Positions 1 to 8,632 of a stretch of 64,000 nucleotides of DNA are shown piece after piece. Within the stretch, counting starts at the first letter, position 1; each line of letters begins with the position of its first letter. The position numbers and the translations under genes are program-made. The notes under the pieces are model-generated. The model searched no databases. It was not told the origin of the DNA and was given only the letters and a program-made list of their open reading frames with translations. This DNA comes from CAYGAW01 sp964492135 (GTDB lineage Bacteria > Chloroflexota > Anaerolineae > UBA7937 > B3-Chlor), in NCBI GenBank assembly GCA_964492135.1, contig CAZBJW010000003.1:1-64000 (forward strand), written 5' to 3'.

Positions 1-12
1 TGGGACGCAGTA

Positions 13-56
13 GCGCCAGGGGCAAGCCCCTAGATTTATCTATGGGGTAGTTGACT
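13..56 (+). repeat. Outer end of a dispersed repeat
   Basis: About 44 bases that recur with few changes at 7055-7097 and 12712-12755, where they form the outer end of two 340-bp repeats. A small inverted repeat lies inside (AGGGGC/GCCCCT, 18-31). Here only this end is present; the sequence before it does not match the longer repeats. It lies upstream of the nucleotide-sugar dehydrogenase gene. Function unknown. Confidence 0.7.
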
Positions 57-111
57 GAACGCAACAAGTTAGAGTCCAGAAGGAGGACAAGTGAAAGGCA
101 AGGAGGGATAC

Positions 112-1413
112 ATGGATTTACTGGAAAAGCTAAAAGCCAGAACCGCCGTGGTCAGCGTCATCGGTTTGGGCTATGTAGGCCTACCATTGGCCATTGAATT
201 CGCTCAAGCTGGGTTTGATGTAGTTGGCATCGACACGAACGAGAAAAGGGTAAAGGATATCAATGAAGGTCGAAGCTATGTCAGGGATGTGCCTGCCCAG
301 GAATTGGCATCTTTGATGGAGATAGGCAAGCTGACGGCTGACACTGACTACGGCCTGCTAAGAGGTATTGACGCCGCAATGATCTGCGTGCCCACTCCGC
401 TGAACAAGACCAGAGACCCGGATGTATCCCATGTCATAGCGGCAGCTGAAGGGATTGCCAGGCATATGCACCGGGACATGTTGGTGGTGCTGGAGAGCAC
501 CACCTACCCGGGCACCACCGATGAGTTAGTTCTACCGATTCTTGAAAAGTCAGGCTTGCAAGTCGGAAAGGATTTCTATCTCGCTTACTCCCCAGAACGC
601 ATCGATCCGGGAAATAGGAAGTACAATGTCAAGAATATCCCAAAGATCGTGGGAGGAGTAACCCCTGGTTGTCTAGAGGTAGCCAAGGCCTTGTACGAGA
701 GTGCTATCGAGGTGGTGATACCCGTCTCATCCACCAAGAGCGCCGAGATGGTCAAACTCTTGGAAAACACCTTCCGAGCTGTGAACATCGGTTTGGTCAA
801 CGAGATCGCTATTATGTGCGACAAGTTGGGCATCGATGTCTGGGAGGTTGTCGACGCAGCAGCGACCAAGCCCTTCGGGTTCATGCCCTTCTACCCTGGG
901 CCAGGCTTGGGGGGCCACTGCATTCCTGTGGATCCTAACTACCTTTCCTGGAAGCTCAGGACCCTGAACTACGATGCACGCTTCATCCAGTTAGCGAGGG
1001 AGATCAATACCACCATGCCCCTGTATGTGGTCAACAAGGTGGCTGATGCCCTGAACGAGGAGCGTAAGTCTATCAAGGGGTCACGAATTATGGTGTTGGG
1101 TGCGGCGTATAAGGGGGATGTGGATGACGTACGCGAGTCACCGGCTCTGGATATCCTGCGGTTGCTAAGAGACAAGGGAGCCGAGGTTATTTATAACGAT
1201 CCCTTTATCCCCACCCTCTGTCTGGATGATCTGGAGTTGCGATCTGCAGAGCTAAGCCAGGAACTCCTAAGGGAGATGGACTGCGTAGTGATCGTCGCCG
1301 TTCACAGTGCCTACGATTGGGAAGATATTGTCGCTGCTTCGAACCTAGTAGTAGATACGAGGAATGTGACCAGAGATGTTAGGGCAAATTCGGGAAAGAT
1401 CATCAAGCTGTAG
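112..1413 (+). CDS. UDP-glucose/GDP-mannose dehydrogenase family protein
   Basis: Nucleotide-sugar 6-dehydrogenase of the WbpA/TviB-like group, 433 residues, the usual length. It oxidises C6 of a UDP-sugar twice with NAD to give a uronic acid for surface polysaccharide. The NAD-binding Rossmann motif GLGYVGLP is near residue 19; the central domain follows, and the catalytic cysteine is C270 in GGHCIPVDP. The C-terminal UDP-binding domain contains the typical GAAYKGDVDDVRESPA. The ATG at 112 has AGGAGG five bases upstream and gives a homolog-like N-terminus; a GTG at 91, also with AGGAGG, would add seven residues. No other sugar gene is beside it, so the exact sugar substrate cannot be told. 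Confidence 0.93.
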   Translation: MDLLEKLKARTAVVSVIGLGYVGLPLAIEFAQAGFDVVGIDTNEKRVKDINEGRSYVRDVPAQELASLMEIGKLTADTDYGLLRGIDAAMICVPTPLNKTRDPDVSHVIAAAEGIARHMHRDMLVVLESTTYPGTTDELVLPILEKSGLQVGKDFYLAYSPERIDPGNRKYNVKNIPKIVGGVTPGCLEVAKALYESAIEVVIPVSSTKSAEMVKLLENTFRAVNIGLVNEIAIMCDKLGIDVWEVVDAAATKPFGFMPFYPGPGLGGHCIPVDPNYLSWKLRTLNYDARFIQLAREINTTMPLYVVNKVADALNEERKSIKGSRIMVLGAAYKGDVDDVRESPALDILRLLRDKGAEVIYNDPFIPTLCLDDLELRSAELSQELLREMDCVVIVAVHSAYDWEDIVAASNLVVDTRNVTRDVRANSGKIIKL

Positions 1414-1484
1414 AGGGTGGCCTCATAGCGCTCGGTAAATGGACGGCTGTCTCATAGGTTTACGAGCCCAGTATCTTCCGATTG

Positions 1485-1673
1485 ATGAGCTTGACGGGGA
1501 CCTATCAGGTTATTAACAACCTCCTGCTCTGCTGGTTGGCCGATGAGATGGCCTGAGAGATTGCCCTGGTGATGCCCACGGCGGTGGAGGAGATAGAGGA
1601 CAAGGTGCTCAAAGAACGCCTTGTCAGCTACAGGGAGGGATTCGAGGGTTTCTTGGAGTCGTTGTTTGTCTGA
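1485..1673 (+). pseudogene. Unrecognised relic with internal TGA
   Basis: An open stretch of 63 codons with one in-frame TGA at 1554, encoding a plausible helical segment (for example EEIEDKVLKERLVSYREG). I do not recognise the family. It lies between the dehydrogenase and a ComM relic in a stretch with no intact gene, so a decayed fragment is the most economical reading. Confidence 0.25.
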
Positions 1674-1744
1674 TCGCAAACCGAACTTGATCCGCGTTGT
1701 GCCGCTGGAGGAACGAACTGCTCATAGGCGACAATGGACACCTC

Positions 1745-2260
1745 AAACCTCTGACGTTGCCTCCCCCTAGCTCCCTCCACCCTTCTGCGAACCGACTCTG
1801 ATCTCTCTAATGCCGATTCACTAGCCAACTTCTCATATTCCACCCTCGGTACCTCCACAGGGATGTCTATCCTATCCAATAGAGGACCAGAAATCCTCTT
1901 CGGATATCGGGTCACTATGGCCGGCGAGCAGCTGCACTCCTTCATCGGATCACCAAAGTATCCGCAAGGACAGGGGTTCATAGCCCCAATCAGCATGAAG
2001 TTGGCGGGAAAGGTCAGGGTGGTCTTGGCTCGACTGATGGTCACCACCTGATCCTCCATCGGCTTTCACGAGTTAACACCTAACGGACACCTGCCCTATA
2101 CGGGGCTCTCCCCCCGGGTGCAATTTGCTGAGACCCGATAGCCCTGAGCGAGCAAATGTTCGGACTGCGCTCTTGTACACCGTCATTGAAAAGCATTACC
2201 CGTGAATCCCATCTGCTTGAGAAACTCCTCCATCTCGTGTCGGAGTTGGGCTCAACGCAT
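1745..2260 (-). pseudogene. comM: ComM/YifB Mg-chelatase-like ATPase, relic copy A
   Basis: Degenerate remains of the ComM family (AAA+ helicase linked to natural transformation). The best preserved part, about 2059-1745, has the middle of the ATPase domain: EDQVVTISRAK, MLIGAMNPCPCGYFGDP, CSCSPAIVTRY and SGPLLDRIDI. Walker A and most of the N-terminus are gone. Further upstream (about 2260-2160) only a scrap corresponding to the N-terminal LxDxxVQE region remains, out of frame. DNA flanking this scrap matches the DNA just upstream of the copy at 50.2 kb. The C-terminus after RQRQRFE is replaced by unrelated sequence. It cannot be functional. Confidence 0.85.
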
Positions 2261-2629
2261 ATGTGAGGTGCTCCCGGGGTATAGAATCCTCCAAATGACG
2301 GTCTTGACCGCCCCAAATAACCTTCCCTCAACATTCGTACCCAAACGCGAGAAATCGCCGGTCAAAGCGGCTTAAAACGCTCTGATAAGGGCCCTAAGTT
2401 TGTTTCTGGACTCTATTTGTCATGCGTTCCAGTGACCATGCAAAGGGCCATTTCTCTAATACCATCCGTGCCAGGGACGCGAGCTAGACGATACACCAGC
2501 TAAGGGGGAGAGCCTGGGCCAGTTCAACGGCATTGCTCGGAGGGATAGATTGTGATAGTATGACGGCAAGCGGAAACTGTCTCTCGAGCGAAGTTGAACG
2601 CGAAGTGGTGCCAGGTAGGCTGAAATGGG

Positions 2630-2961
2630 TGCGCAACTCCTGACAACCAAACTGCACATTTCCTCCCGTCCGACCAGAGCTGGTGCCGCGCCCGCTCTTC
2701 GTTGAACGGTTGAATGCGGGGCTTCACCGCAAGCCCACGCTCATCTCCGCTCCGGCTCGCTTCGGCAAGACCACGCTGCCTAGTCAATGGGTCGGTGGCT
2801 GCGGGCGGCCCGTCGCCTGGGTCTCGCCAGACAAAGACGATAATGACCCGGCCCTTTTTGGGGCCTATTCTTCGCTGGTCTGCAGACAGTGCAAGCAGGA
2901 GTGGGAGAAGGCGACTCTTCTAGGAAGTGCCGCAGAAGCTTTTCTGGATGAAGGGAGATGA
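2630..2961 (+). pseudogene. MalT/LuxR-type ATP-dependent regulator, N-terminal relic
   Basis: Starts as LLTTKLHI, shifts frame near 2650, then reads PELVPRPLFVERLNAGLHRK and a degraded Walker A (APARFGKTTL, normally AGFGKTT). WVGGCGRPVAWVSPDKDDND is the usual next block of the STAND ATPase of MalT-like regulators. After about 2860 the frame breaks again and the remaining roughly 800 residues, including the LuxR DNA-binding domain, are absent. These very large regulators are frequent in Chloroflexota and Actinobacteria (family knowledge). Confidence 0.8.
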
Positions 2962-3130
2962 CGACTGAAATGCCTGTTTGGCTTCCCACAGAAGAGATGT
3001 CACCGACGTCAAAGTAGGGGCAGTCGGCATGGATGAGGAGACTATTCTACACAAGGTGGTGCTACTTGCCGCCGAGGCCGACTTCTAACCTGGCAGAGGA
3101 GGGGATGGCAAGGCTCCCTGCCGGGTAGTG

Positions 3131-3238
3131 CATTGTGGCCGGGAGGAGAAACACGAGCTTGTTCTGGAAGATGGAAGCGTCTACGCAAGAGGCCAGAGTA
3201 GTAAGCGAACAAGATTCTTTTCTGCTAAGGAGGTATAG
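3131..3238 (+). pseudogene. Fragment of an MttB-family gene
   Basis: The 35-codon reading frame ending directly at the start of the next gene begins HCGREEKHELVLEDGSVYAR. This aligns with residues around 80-100 of the intact neighbour (CGRQDEHDLILEDKRVYL). It is therefore a scrap of a second MttB-family gene that lies immediately upstream of the intact one; its last codons also carry the AAGGAGG ribosome site used by the downstream gene. Confidence 0.55.
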
Positions 3239-4681
3239 ATGGCATCAGGAGGCTTGGTAGGGGGGCAGTATCAGCCTCTAATTCGCCAAGAGATTGAAAG
3301 GATCCATGAGGCAGGCCTAAGGATCTTGGAGAGCACTGGCACCAAAGTGCACAATCAACAGTCCTTTGAGGTTTTTGAGGATCAAGGAGCCATCGTTGAT
3401 AGGGAGACGCGCACGGTGAAGATTCCTCGCTCCATGGTGGAGGAAGCCCTCGCCAGCGCACCCTCGAGGATTACCCTCTGTGGCCGCCAGGACGAACACG
3501 ACCTGATCCTAGAAGATAAGAGGGTCTACCTGGGCACGGGGGGCACAGCCGTCAACGTGTTGGATCTCGACGGCGTGCGGCGACAGTCGATGTTGAAAGA
3601 TGTGGCGCAGTTGGCTCGGTTGGTGGACGCCTTGGACAATATCCATTTCTACGTTGTGCCGGTCTACCCACACGACCTACCCAAAGAGAAGGTCGACGTA
3701 AACCGCTTCTACGCCGCTTTCAGCAATACCAGCAAACATGTCATGGGTGGCATCTATACTAGGGAAGGGACCTTGAACGTTATCCGAATGGCGGAGGAGA
3801 TAGGGGGAGGAGCCGAGCATTTGCGGAAGCGGCCCCTTGTCTCCTTCATTACTTGCCTTGTCAGTCCCCTCATGATAGATGATCATTACGGAGGGCTTCT
3901 ACTGGAGGTAGCTAAAGAGGGCCTCCCGGTGGTCTTGAGTGTGGAGCCTCTCTGTGGAGCGACAGCCCCAGTAACCCTCGCTGGGAACCTCACCCTTTGG
4001 ACTGCTGAGGTGCTGAGCGGCGTAGTGCTCACTCAGCTGGTCAATCCTGGAACCCCGGCCATCGCTGGCTACGTGGGAACCATCACCGATATGAGGACCA
4101 TGGGGTACCTTGCAGGGCCTATCGAAGCGGGGCTCCTAAATGCGGGAGCTGCCCAACTAGCTCAGTTTTGGGAGATGCCGCTTTACGCCACAGCGGGGAT
4201 GTCTGATTCCTTAGCGCCGGACTCTCAAGCGGGTTACGAATCCGCATTGACCACTCTCTTGGTGGCACTCTCGGGGGCCAACTTCGTTCACGATGCAGCG
4301 GGACTGTTGGAGTTCGCGCTGACTGCCAGTTACGAAAAATATGTCATCGACAACGAGATCAATGGCATGGTGATGCGGGCTCTGCAGGGCATAGAGGTGA
4401 GCGATGATGCCATGGCTATCGAGGTGATCCAACAAGTGGGTCCGGGGGGCGACTTCGTGGGTGAGAGGCACACGGTGAAACATATGCGCTCCGAATTCTT
4501 CTTCCCTCAGCTAGCCAACCGGAAGAAACTCGGGGCCTGGCAGGCAGAGGGCAGCAAAGACGCTCGCGAACGCGCCAATGAGATAGCGAGAGAGATTCTA
4601 ACTACCCATGAACCTTTGCCCATCCCAGGGGAGGTCAAGGCGGGAGTTAGGGAGCTTCTCGGCGTGGAAGAGATCGGGTAG
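3239..4681 (+). CDS. MttB-family corrinoid methyltransferase (non-pyrrolysine) 1
   Basis: 480-residue member of the trimethylamine methyltransferase (MttB) superfamily. Such enzymes move a methyl group from a quaternary or tertiary amine to a cognate corrinoid protein. The full length is present, without an in-frame TAG, so this is the non-pyrrolysine branch whose characterised members (MtgB, MtpB, MtcB) act on glycine betaine, proline betaine or carnitine. Landmarks: N-terminal LIRQEIERIHEAGLRILEST, GTGGTAVNVLDLDG, and the C-terminal GPGGDFVGERHTVKHMRSE block. AAGGAGG five bases before the ATG fixes the start. It is transcribed away from the rest of the MttB cluster, next to a glutamine-synthetase-like gene; the substrate is not shown by sequence. 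Confidence 0.9.
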   Translation: MASGGLVGGQYQPLIRQEIERIHEAGLRILESTGTKVHNQQSFEVFEDQGAIVDRETRTVKIPRSMVEEALASAPSRITLCGRQDEHDLILEDKRVYLGTGGTAVNVLDLDGVRRQSMLKDVAQLARLVDALDNIHFYVVPVYPHDLPKEKVDVNRFYAAFSNTSKHVMGGIYTREGTLNVIRMAEEIGGGAEHLRKRPLVSFITCLVSPLMIDDHYGGLLLEVAKEGLPVVLSVEPLCGATAPVTLAGNLTLWTAEVLSGVVLTQLVNPGTPAIAGYVGTITDMRTMGYLAGPIEAGLLNAGAAQLAQFWEMPLYATAGMSDSLAPDSQAGYESALTTLLVALSGANFVHDAAGLLEFALTASYEKYVIDNEINGMVMRALQGIEVSDDAMAIEVIQQVGPGGDFVGERHTVKHMRSEFFFPQLANRKKLGAWQAEGSKDARERANEIAREILTTHEPLPIPGEVKAGVRELLGVEEIG

Positions 4682-4870
4682 AAGACGATAAGTCAACCGC
4701 TCAGAGGTCAAAAGCGAGGGCCTCTGAAGCCGCGTGCGGACTAAGATCAATGCTTTGCTTGTCATACATGCTCGATTCTCCTGGGGAGAATCCGTTAACT
4801 GGTGCTTGGTTCGCTTTTGCCGCCTCGCTAGCACTCTAAAATGGCCATAGGTATTGCGCAAACAAATGAC

Positions 4871-6409
4871 TTAATGCCGGTGCAAATCTTTGTGCATAAT
4901 CTTGCCCATCTCGTCTAGCCGATCATCTTTAGGTAAATCCGCAAGATGTTGATTCATATTCTCATCGCTTTCCGCTTGCAGCGATTTGGCTACATACTCG
5001 ATGATGCTTGGGGGGAAAATATCTTCCCTTTCATATAAATGCCTCTTCTGAAGCAGAATTCGAGAGGACTCCACACAACTCTTGGGCAGGGCCGGTAGCT
5101 TACTTAACAACTCTCCATTCCGGAAAAGACTTCCAGTAACATACAACTTATCGGCGATTCCCAAAGAATCCGAATTCATCAGCCCCCATTCAGTGGCCAT
5201 AGTCATGCCAGCCAACAGCAAATGGACAATAGCACTACCATCCGGACTGCGTAATTCAACGGTTTGTCGACCTTTCGATTCTTGAAAACGCACCTTTTGT
5301 TGTGGATTTAGTTTGTGTGCCAAATTATCGATTCTTGACCATCCCAGTGGCACACGGATCATGGCAGTGCGGTTCAAGTCGCTCCAGCAAATACGTGTTG
5401 GTGCTTCCTGTTCGGGTACCAGTCGCAGGTAGGATGACGATACTGTATTTCCAAAAGCGGTCAAAGAATCTGCATGGGTGCACAGGCCGCCAATCATTTT
5501 CTTTGCCTCCGTAGATAGACTCCCGGTTTCATCCATCATTACATTTTTACCGTCTTTCACGAGTTCCATATGCACATGCAGACCGTTGCCCGCAACCCCT
5601 TCTTCAATTTTGGGCGCGAATGTCGCTACACAGCCGTACTTGTATGCAATGTTGCGGATTACCCAACGTGCCAGTACCAGGTTGTCACCGGTATCTTCGA
5701 TAGGAGTAGGGAGGAATTCGATTTCTAACTGTTCGGCCTGCTTTCCTTCAATCTCTTCCAAATCGCTCCGGACACTCTCCACATTGCCCACCTCGCTGTG
5801 GGCATACTTCACCGCTCCCGTAATCTGGGTGATATAATGCACGATTTCATTCAAGATTTGTCCAGTTTTTGCAAAAGGTGCAGAAGCATGGTAGCCCCTT
5901 TGTCTTGGAGTGGGATAGATGTGAGCAACGGGCTGGCTCAGTAAGAAGAATTCCAATTCCCCCAGAGCATGGAGTTCAAGATCAGTGTTTTTCTGGAGAA
6001 GTTGACAAGCGCTGTGAAGAACGTTATCCAATGCAAAGGGCGCCAAGCTCCCGTCACGCATCAAGTAGCGGCAGATACAATCCAAACTACCCTCATCAAA
6101 CGGATTCAGAAAAGCGGTTTTATAAACGGGAACCACATAAAGATCAGAGAGAGCCGTATCCATCAACCCCTTAAATAGAGATGAACCATCCACGCGTTCC
6201 CCACCCGCCAAGATCCGTTCAGCCTGATAGCGATTCGCAACCGGTAACTTCAATTCTTTTAGTTTTCCATCCAAGGCAGTGTAATGAAAGGTAATCCTCT
6301 CGATCTGCTTTTCTTCGATAACTCTTATTAGGTCTTCCCGTGTGAAATCTTCCCGAGGTTTATCCACGATTAAGGACATAGGATTCTCAAGTGCATAGGC
6401 TCGATTCAC
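4871..6409 (-). CDS. Glutamine synthetase family protein
   Basis: 512 residues with the glutamine synthetase fold: an N-terminal beta-grasp region (ITFHYTALDGKLKELKLPV), ELEFFLL near residue 150 with the first catalytic glutamate, NGLHVHMEL for ATP/metal binding, and EAPTRICWSDLNRTAMIRVP plus VELRSPDGSA late in the protein. It ligates ammonia or an amine to a glutamate-type carboxylate using ATP. Divergence from housekeeping GlnA and the position between MttB-family genes suggest either ammonium assimilation or a gamma-glutamyl-amine ligase acting on amines released by demethylation; the latter is inference. The GTG start has GAGGAAG upstream; an ATG ten codons later is possible. Confidence 0.85.
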   Translation of the reverse strand: MNRAYALENPMSLIVDKPREDFTREDLIRVIEEKQIERITFHYTALDGKLKELKLPVANRYQAERILAGGERVDGSSLFKGLMDTALSDLYVVPVYKTAFLNPFDEGSLDCICRYLMRDGSLAPFALDNVLHSACQLLQKNTDLELHALGELEFFLLSQPVAHIYPTPRQRGYHASAPFAKTGQILNEIVHYITQITGAVKYAHSEVGNVESVRSDLEEIEGKQAEQLEIEFLPTPIEDTGDNLVLARWVIRNIAYKYGCVATFAPKIEEGVAGNGLHVHMELVKDGKNVMMDETGSLSTEAKKMIGGLCTHADSLTAFGNTVSSSYLRLVPEQEAPTRICWSDLNRTAMIRVPLGWSRIDNLAHKLNPQQKVRFQESKGRQTVELRSPDGSAIVHLLLAGMTMATEWGLMNSDSLGIADKLYVTGSLFRNGELLSKLPALPKSCVESSRILLQKRHLYEREDIFPPSIIEYVAKSLQAESDENMNQHLADLPKDDRLDEMGKIMHKDLHRH

Positions 6410-6550
6410 TGTAACTTCCTCTCATACCAAGATTTGGGTCAATGCGGATTCGAGTGGTAAGAGTTCGAGAAGAACCATCCTTCCCTCAACTTGCCCCATA
6501 TCTGGATTCAGAAAGTTAATAGACTCAGAGTGGGGGCACAAGGTTGGTCA

Positions 6551-6760
6551 TTAGGGGCCACCGCACTCCACCAAGACCCGCAAGCGGAAGTCATCGAAGC
6601 GGTTGAGGAACTCGTGCCACCAGTTGCGCAACCTCCTGACAAACCGGATCAAGTAGCGACTACCCGTGACCAATGCTTTCCATGTCCGCGCCCGCAAGAA
6701 ACGTTCTGCCCGGGCTTTATCATTGATGTTGCCGCAAACGATGTGGAACTCTTCCTTCAT
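6551..6760 (-). CDS. Hypothetical protein behind repeat copy 1
   Basis: A 69-residue frame that begins exactly at the inner edge of the 340-bp repeat, using the same AAGGA-TTTCCG-ATG leader as the corrinoid gene at 12418. The product is basic and rich in Arg, Trp and Phe (NWWHEFLNRF). I do not recognise it; it may be the 5' stub of a decayed gene that once followed the repeat. Frames on the other strand are also open here, so coding status is uncertain. Confidence 0.35.
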   Translation of the reverse strand: MKEEFHIVCGNINDKARAERFLRARTWKALVTGSRYLIRFVRRLRNWWHEFLNRFDDFRLRVLVECGGP

Positions 6761-7097
6761 CGGAAATCCTTTCGGGCGCGGATACCCCCTCCTTCAGGTG
6801 TGGGGAGGAGCGCCGCAGTCCTTCTTTCTTGCAGATTCAATAAATCTGTGCTATAGTATTTGCAAGGTCGCAAGGCACTCCGCACGGCGGAGAAACGGCT
6901 TTTGCACCTTAACAAGCGGAGGTAACGGGTTCTGCACACGAATCGCTGTGCGGGTAAAACCCTCGGCGTCAGGCTTAGCCTGTAACTCGCGGCGGATATT
7001 CTCCGTCGGGCTGTTGTCAACCAGCCATACGTCTCGGACACAGGACCTCCTGTGGCGCCAGGGACAAGCCCCTGGATTTATCTATGGGGTAGTTGAC
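6758..7097 (-). repeat. 340-bp hairpin-rich repeat, copy 1
   Basis: Matches 12416-12755 over exactly the same length. The central part of over 200 bases is virtually identical; the promoter-proximal AT-rich part (about 6815-6870) differs. Read on the minus strand it ends in GGAAAGGATTTCCG directly before an ATG in both copies, so it acts as the 5' leader of whatever gene follows. It contains several perfect palindromes: CCAGGG/CCCTGG, ACAGGA/TCCTGT, CAGGCT/AGCCTG and GCACA/TGTGC. It may be a mobile element or a structured leader RNA; I could not match it to a cobalamin riboswitch. Confidence 0.85.
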
Positions 7098-7117
7098 CGT
7101 CTTGCAACCCCGCGTTC

Positions 7118-8590
7118 TCACCCGGCTGCAGCCCGTTCCGCCAGCACCTCCGCGATCACTGCCTCAGTCTGTTCGGAAAACGGCGGCACCGTGTGCTTCT
7201 CCAGGATCTCCTGCGCGCGCTCGTTAGCCCGCGTAAACATGTCCTTGCGCCCCAACTTTACCCAGCGGTCGTGGCGGTTGCGGTCTATCAGCGCCGGCCG
7301 CCACTGCGCCCATTTCCAGTTATCGAGGGTGTGATCGTCGGTCAGGAACCCCCCGCCTGGCCTCACGCGAGCGATGGCATCGAGGGCCAGCGTCGCCTCG
7401 TTGACGGCAACCCCTTCCACCAGGAAACGGGTCATAGCGATGATCTCATCCGCTATCACCAACATCTCCATGGAGGAGGCAGAGCCGTACTCGATGTAGC
7501 CCACGTCGTGAACGAGCGTGCAGCGGGTCAGGAAGGCGCTCATGATCGAGAAGGTGGCTTCCAGCCCGGCCTGAGCATCCACCACCTTGCTATCCGTAGC
7601 CCCACCGAACCCCCACGACGGCAGATCGTAGAAGCGGGCCAAGTCCGTCCAAGCCGCCATTCCCAGGCTCCACTCCGGGCTGCCATAACTCACGATGGTG
7701 CTCTTCATATCCATCGCCGCCGTGTTCATCCCGTAGAGAAACGGGGTGCCCGGGCGGATCAGTTGGGAAATGATCAGCCCGATCAGGCACTCCGCGTTTC
7801 CCAACGCCAACGCACCCGCCAGTGTGATCGGTCCGCCGCCGCCGGTGTTGGTCGAGGGCGGGTAAGAGGCTGGAATGCCCTTTTCGGCGCAGAAGATCAG
7901 TTTCTGGAGAGACTCCTCGGGGATGAGCAGTGGGGATATGGGCTGCGCATAGAGCAAGAGGAACGGCTTTTCGCGCAGCGCTTCCTCACCGCCAGCCACG
8001 GCCACCGCGATGCGGTAGATGTCCTCCACGTCTCTACGGTTCTTGGCGGTGTAGACGTTGGGCTTGATCGAGCCCCTAATCATGCGGATGAACTCGTGGA
8101 TATAGAGGTCGTCGGGGGGCACGTCGGAAGGATTGCCCATAGACATGATGAAGTCCAGGTTGTCCAACGCGTCGCACAAGCGGGCGATGTCCTCAACATC
8201 CTGCGCTGTCGTCCGGCGACGTTCACCGGTCTCCACATCCAACGTGAAGGTGGTATCGGAGCCAGAACCGAAGAAGACTCTACCCAGTTCCAGCGGCATC
8301 GTCAGGTCGCCCAGCCTATCGTATAGGGGTATGCGCGAGGGCGCGCTGGCGATGGCATCCGCGACCAGGTTTTCCGGTATCTTGATGCGCCTTTGTCCTG
8401 AGCCTGTCGAAGGGCCGTTGAATTCCCAGGCCCCGGCCTCGAGCAACAGTTCGCGCCCCTGGAGGTCCCGCATCTCCACGCCGGTCTGGCCCAGGATCTC
8501 CAGCGTGGCGTAGTGGATCGCCCGCACCTGCTCGTCGGACAGGCCGCGGATCATCGGTTGCAGGGTTTGAACCGGCAGTTGTTGAGTCAT
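7118..8590 (-). CDS. MttB-family corrinoid methyltransferase 2
   Basis: 490-residue MttB homolog without an in-frame TAG. It has the family start (MIRGLSDEQVRAIHYATLEI), FGSGSDTTFTLDVETGE, and the end block RVRPGGGFLTDDHTLDNW. It is more divergent than the other two copies, so it probably uses a different methylated amine. GGAGG lies eight bases before the ATG. It is the last gene of the minus-strand set corrinoid protein - alcohol dehydrogenase - DinB-like - MttB 3 - MttB 2. Around residue 60 a GPSTGSGQ segment has been inserted by a short repeat (see 8392-8414); the frame is kept. Confidence 0.9.
   Translation of the reverse strand: MTQQLPVQTLQPMIRGLSDEQVRAIHYATLEILGQTGVEMRDLQGRELLLEAGAWEFNGPSTGSGQRRIKIPENLVADAIASAPSRIPLYDRLGDLTMPLELGRVFFGSGSDTTFTLDVETGERRRTTAQDVEDIARLCDALDNLDFIMSMGNPSDVPPDDLYIHEFIRMIRGSIKPNVYTAKNRRDVEDIYRIAVAVAGGEEALREKPFLLLYAQPISPLLIPEESLQKLIFCAEKGIPASYPPSTNTGGGGPITLAGALALGNAECLIGLIISQLIRPGTPFLYGMNTAAMDMKSTIVSYGSPEWSLGMAAWTDLARFYDLPSWGFGGATDSKVVDAQAGLEATFSIMSAFLTRCTLVHDVGYIEYGSASSMEMLVIADEIIAMTRFLVEGVAVNEATLALDAIARVRPGGGFLTDDHTLDNWKWAQWRPALIDRNRHDRWVKLGRKDMFTRANERAQEILEKHTVPPFSEQTEAVIAEVLAERAAAG
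8392..8414 (-). repeat. Short dispersed palindromic insert within MttB 2
   Basis: On the minus strand this reads CCTTCGACAGGCTCAGGACA plus flanks, a short sequence known to be scattered in high copy through many Chloroflexota and other environmental genomes. Here it lies inside a coding gene and adds about eight residues (GPSTGSGQ) at a point where the two sister MttB proteins have a short loop. The insertion is in frame. Confidence 0.65.
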
Positions 8591-8632
8591 AGGGCTAGCC
8601 TCCAGATCAATGCGTGTCTTGTAAACAACTAC

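Noticed and set aside
585..938. Overlapping ORFs on both strands inside the sugar dehydrogenase gene, and similar shadows in other strong genes
   Set aside because: They are out-of-frame mirrors of well-conserved genes and encode low-complexity or unfamiliar sequence.
6758..7097. Cobalamin riboswitch in the 340-bp repeats
   Set aside because: The position before a corrinoid gene is tempting, but I could not find the conserved B12-box-type segments; a covariance model search is needed to be certain.
6758..7097. Protein coded by the repeat core (DVWLVDNSPTENIRRELQ on the minus strand)
   Set aside because: Several frames on both strands are open through it, flanks differ between copies and no family is recognisable, so open frames may be chance.
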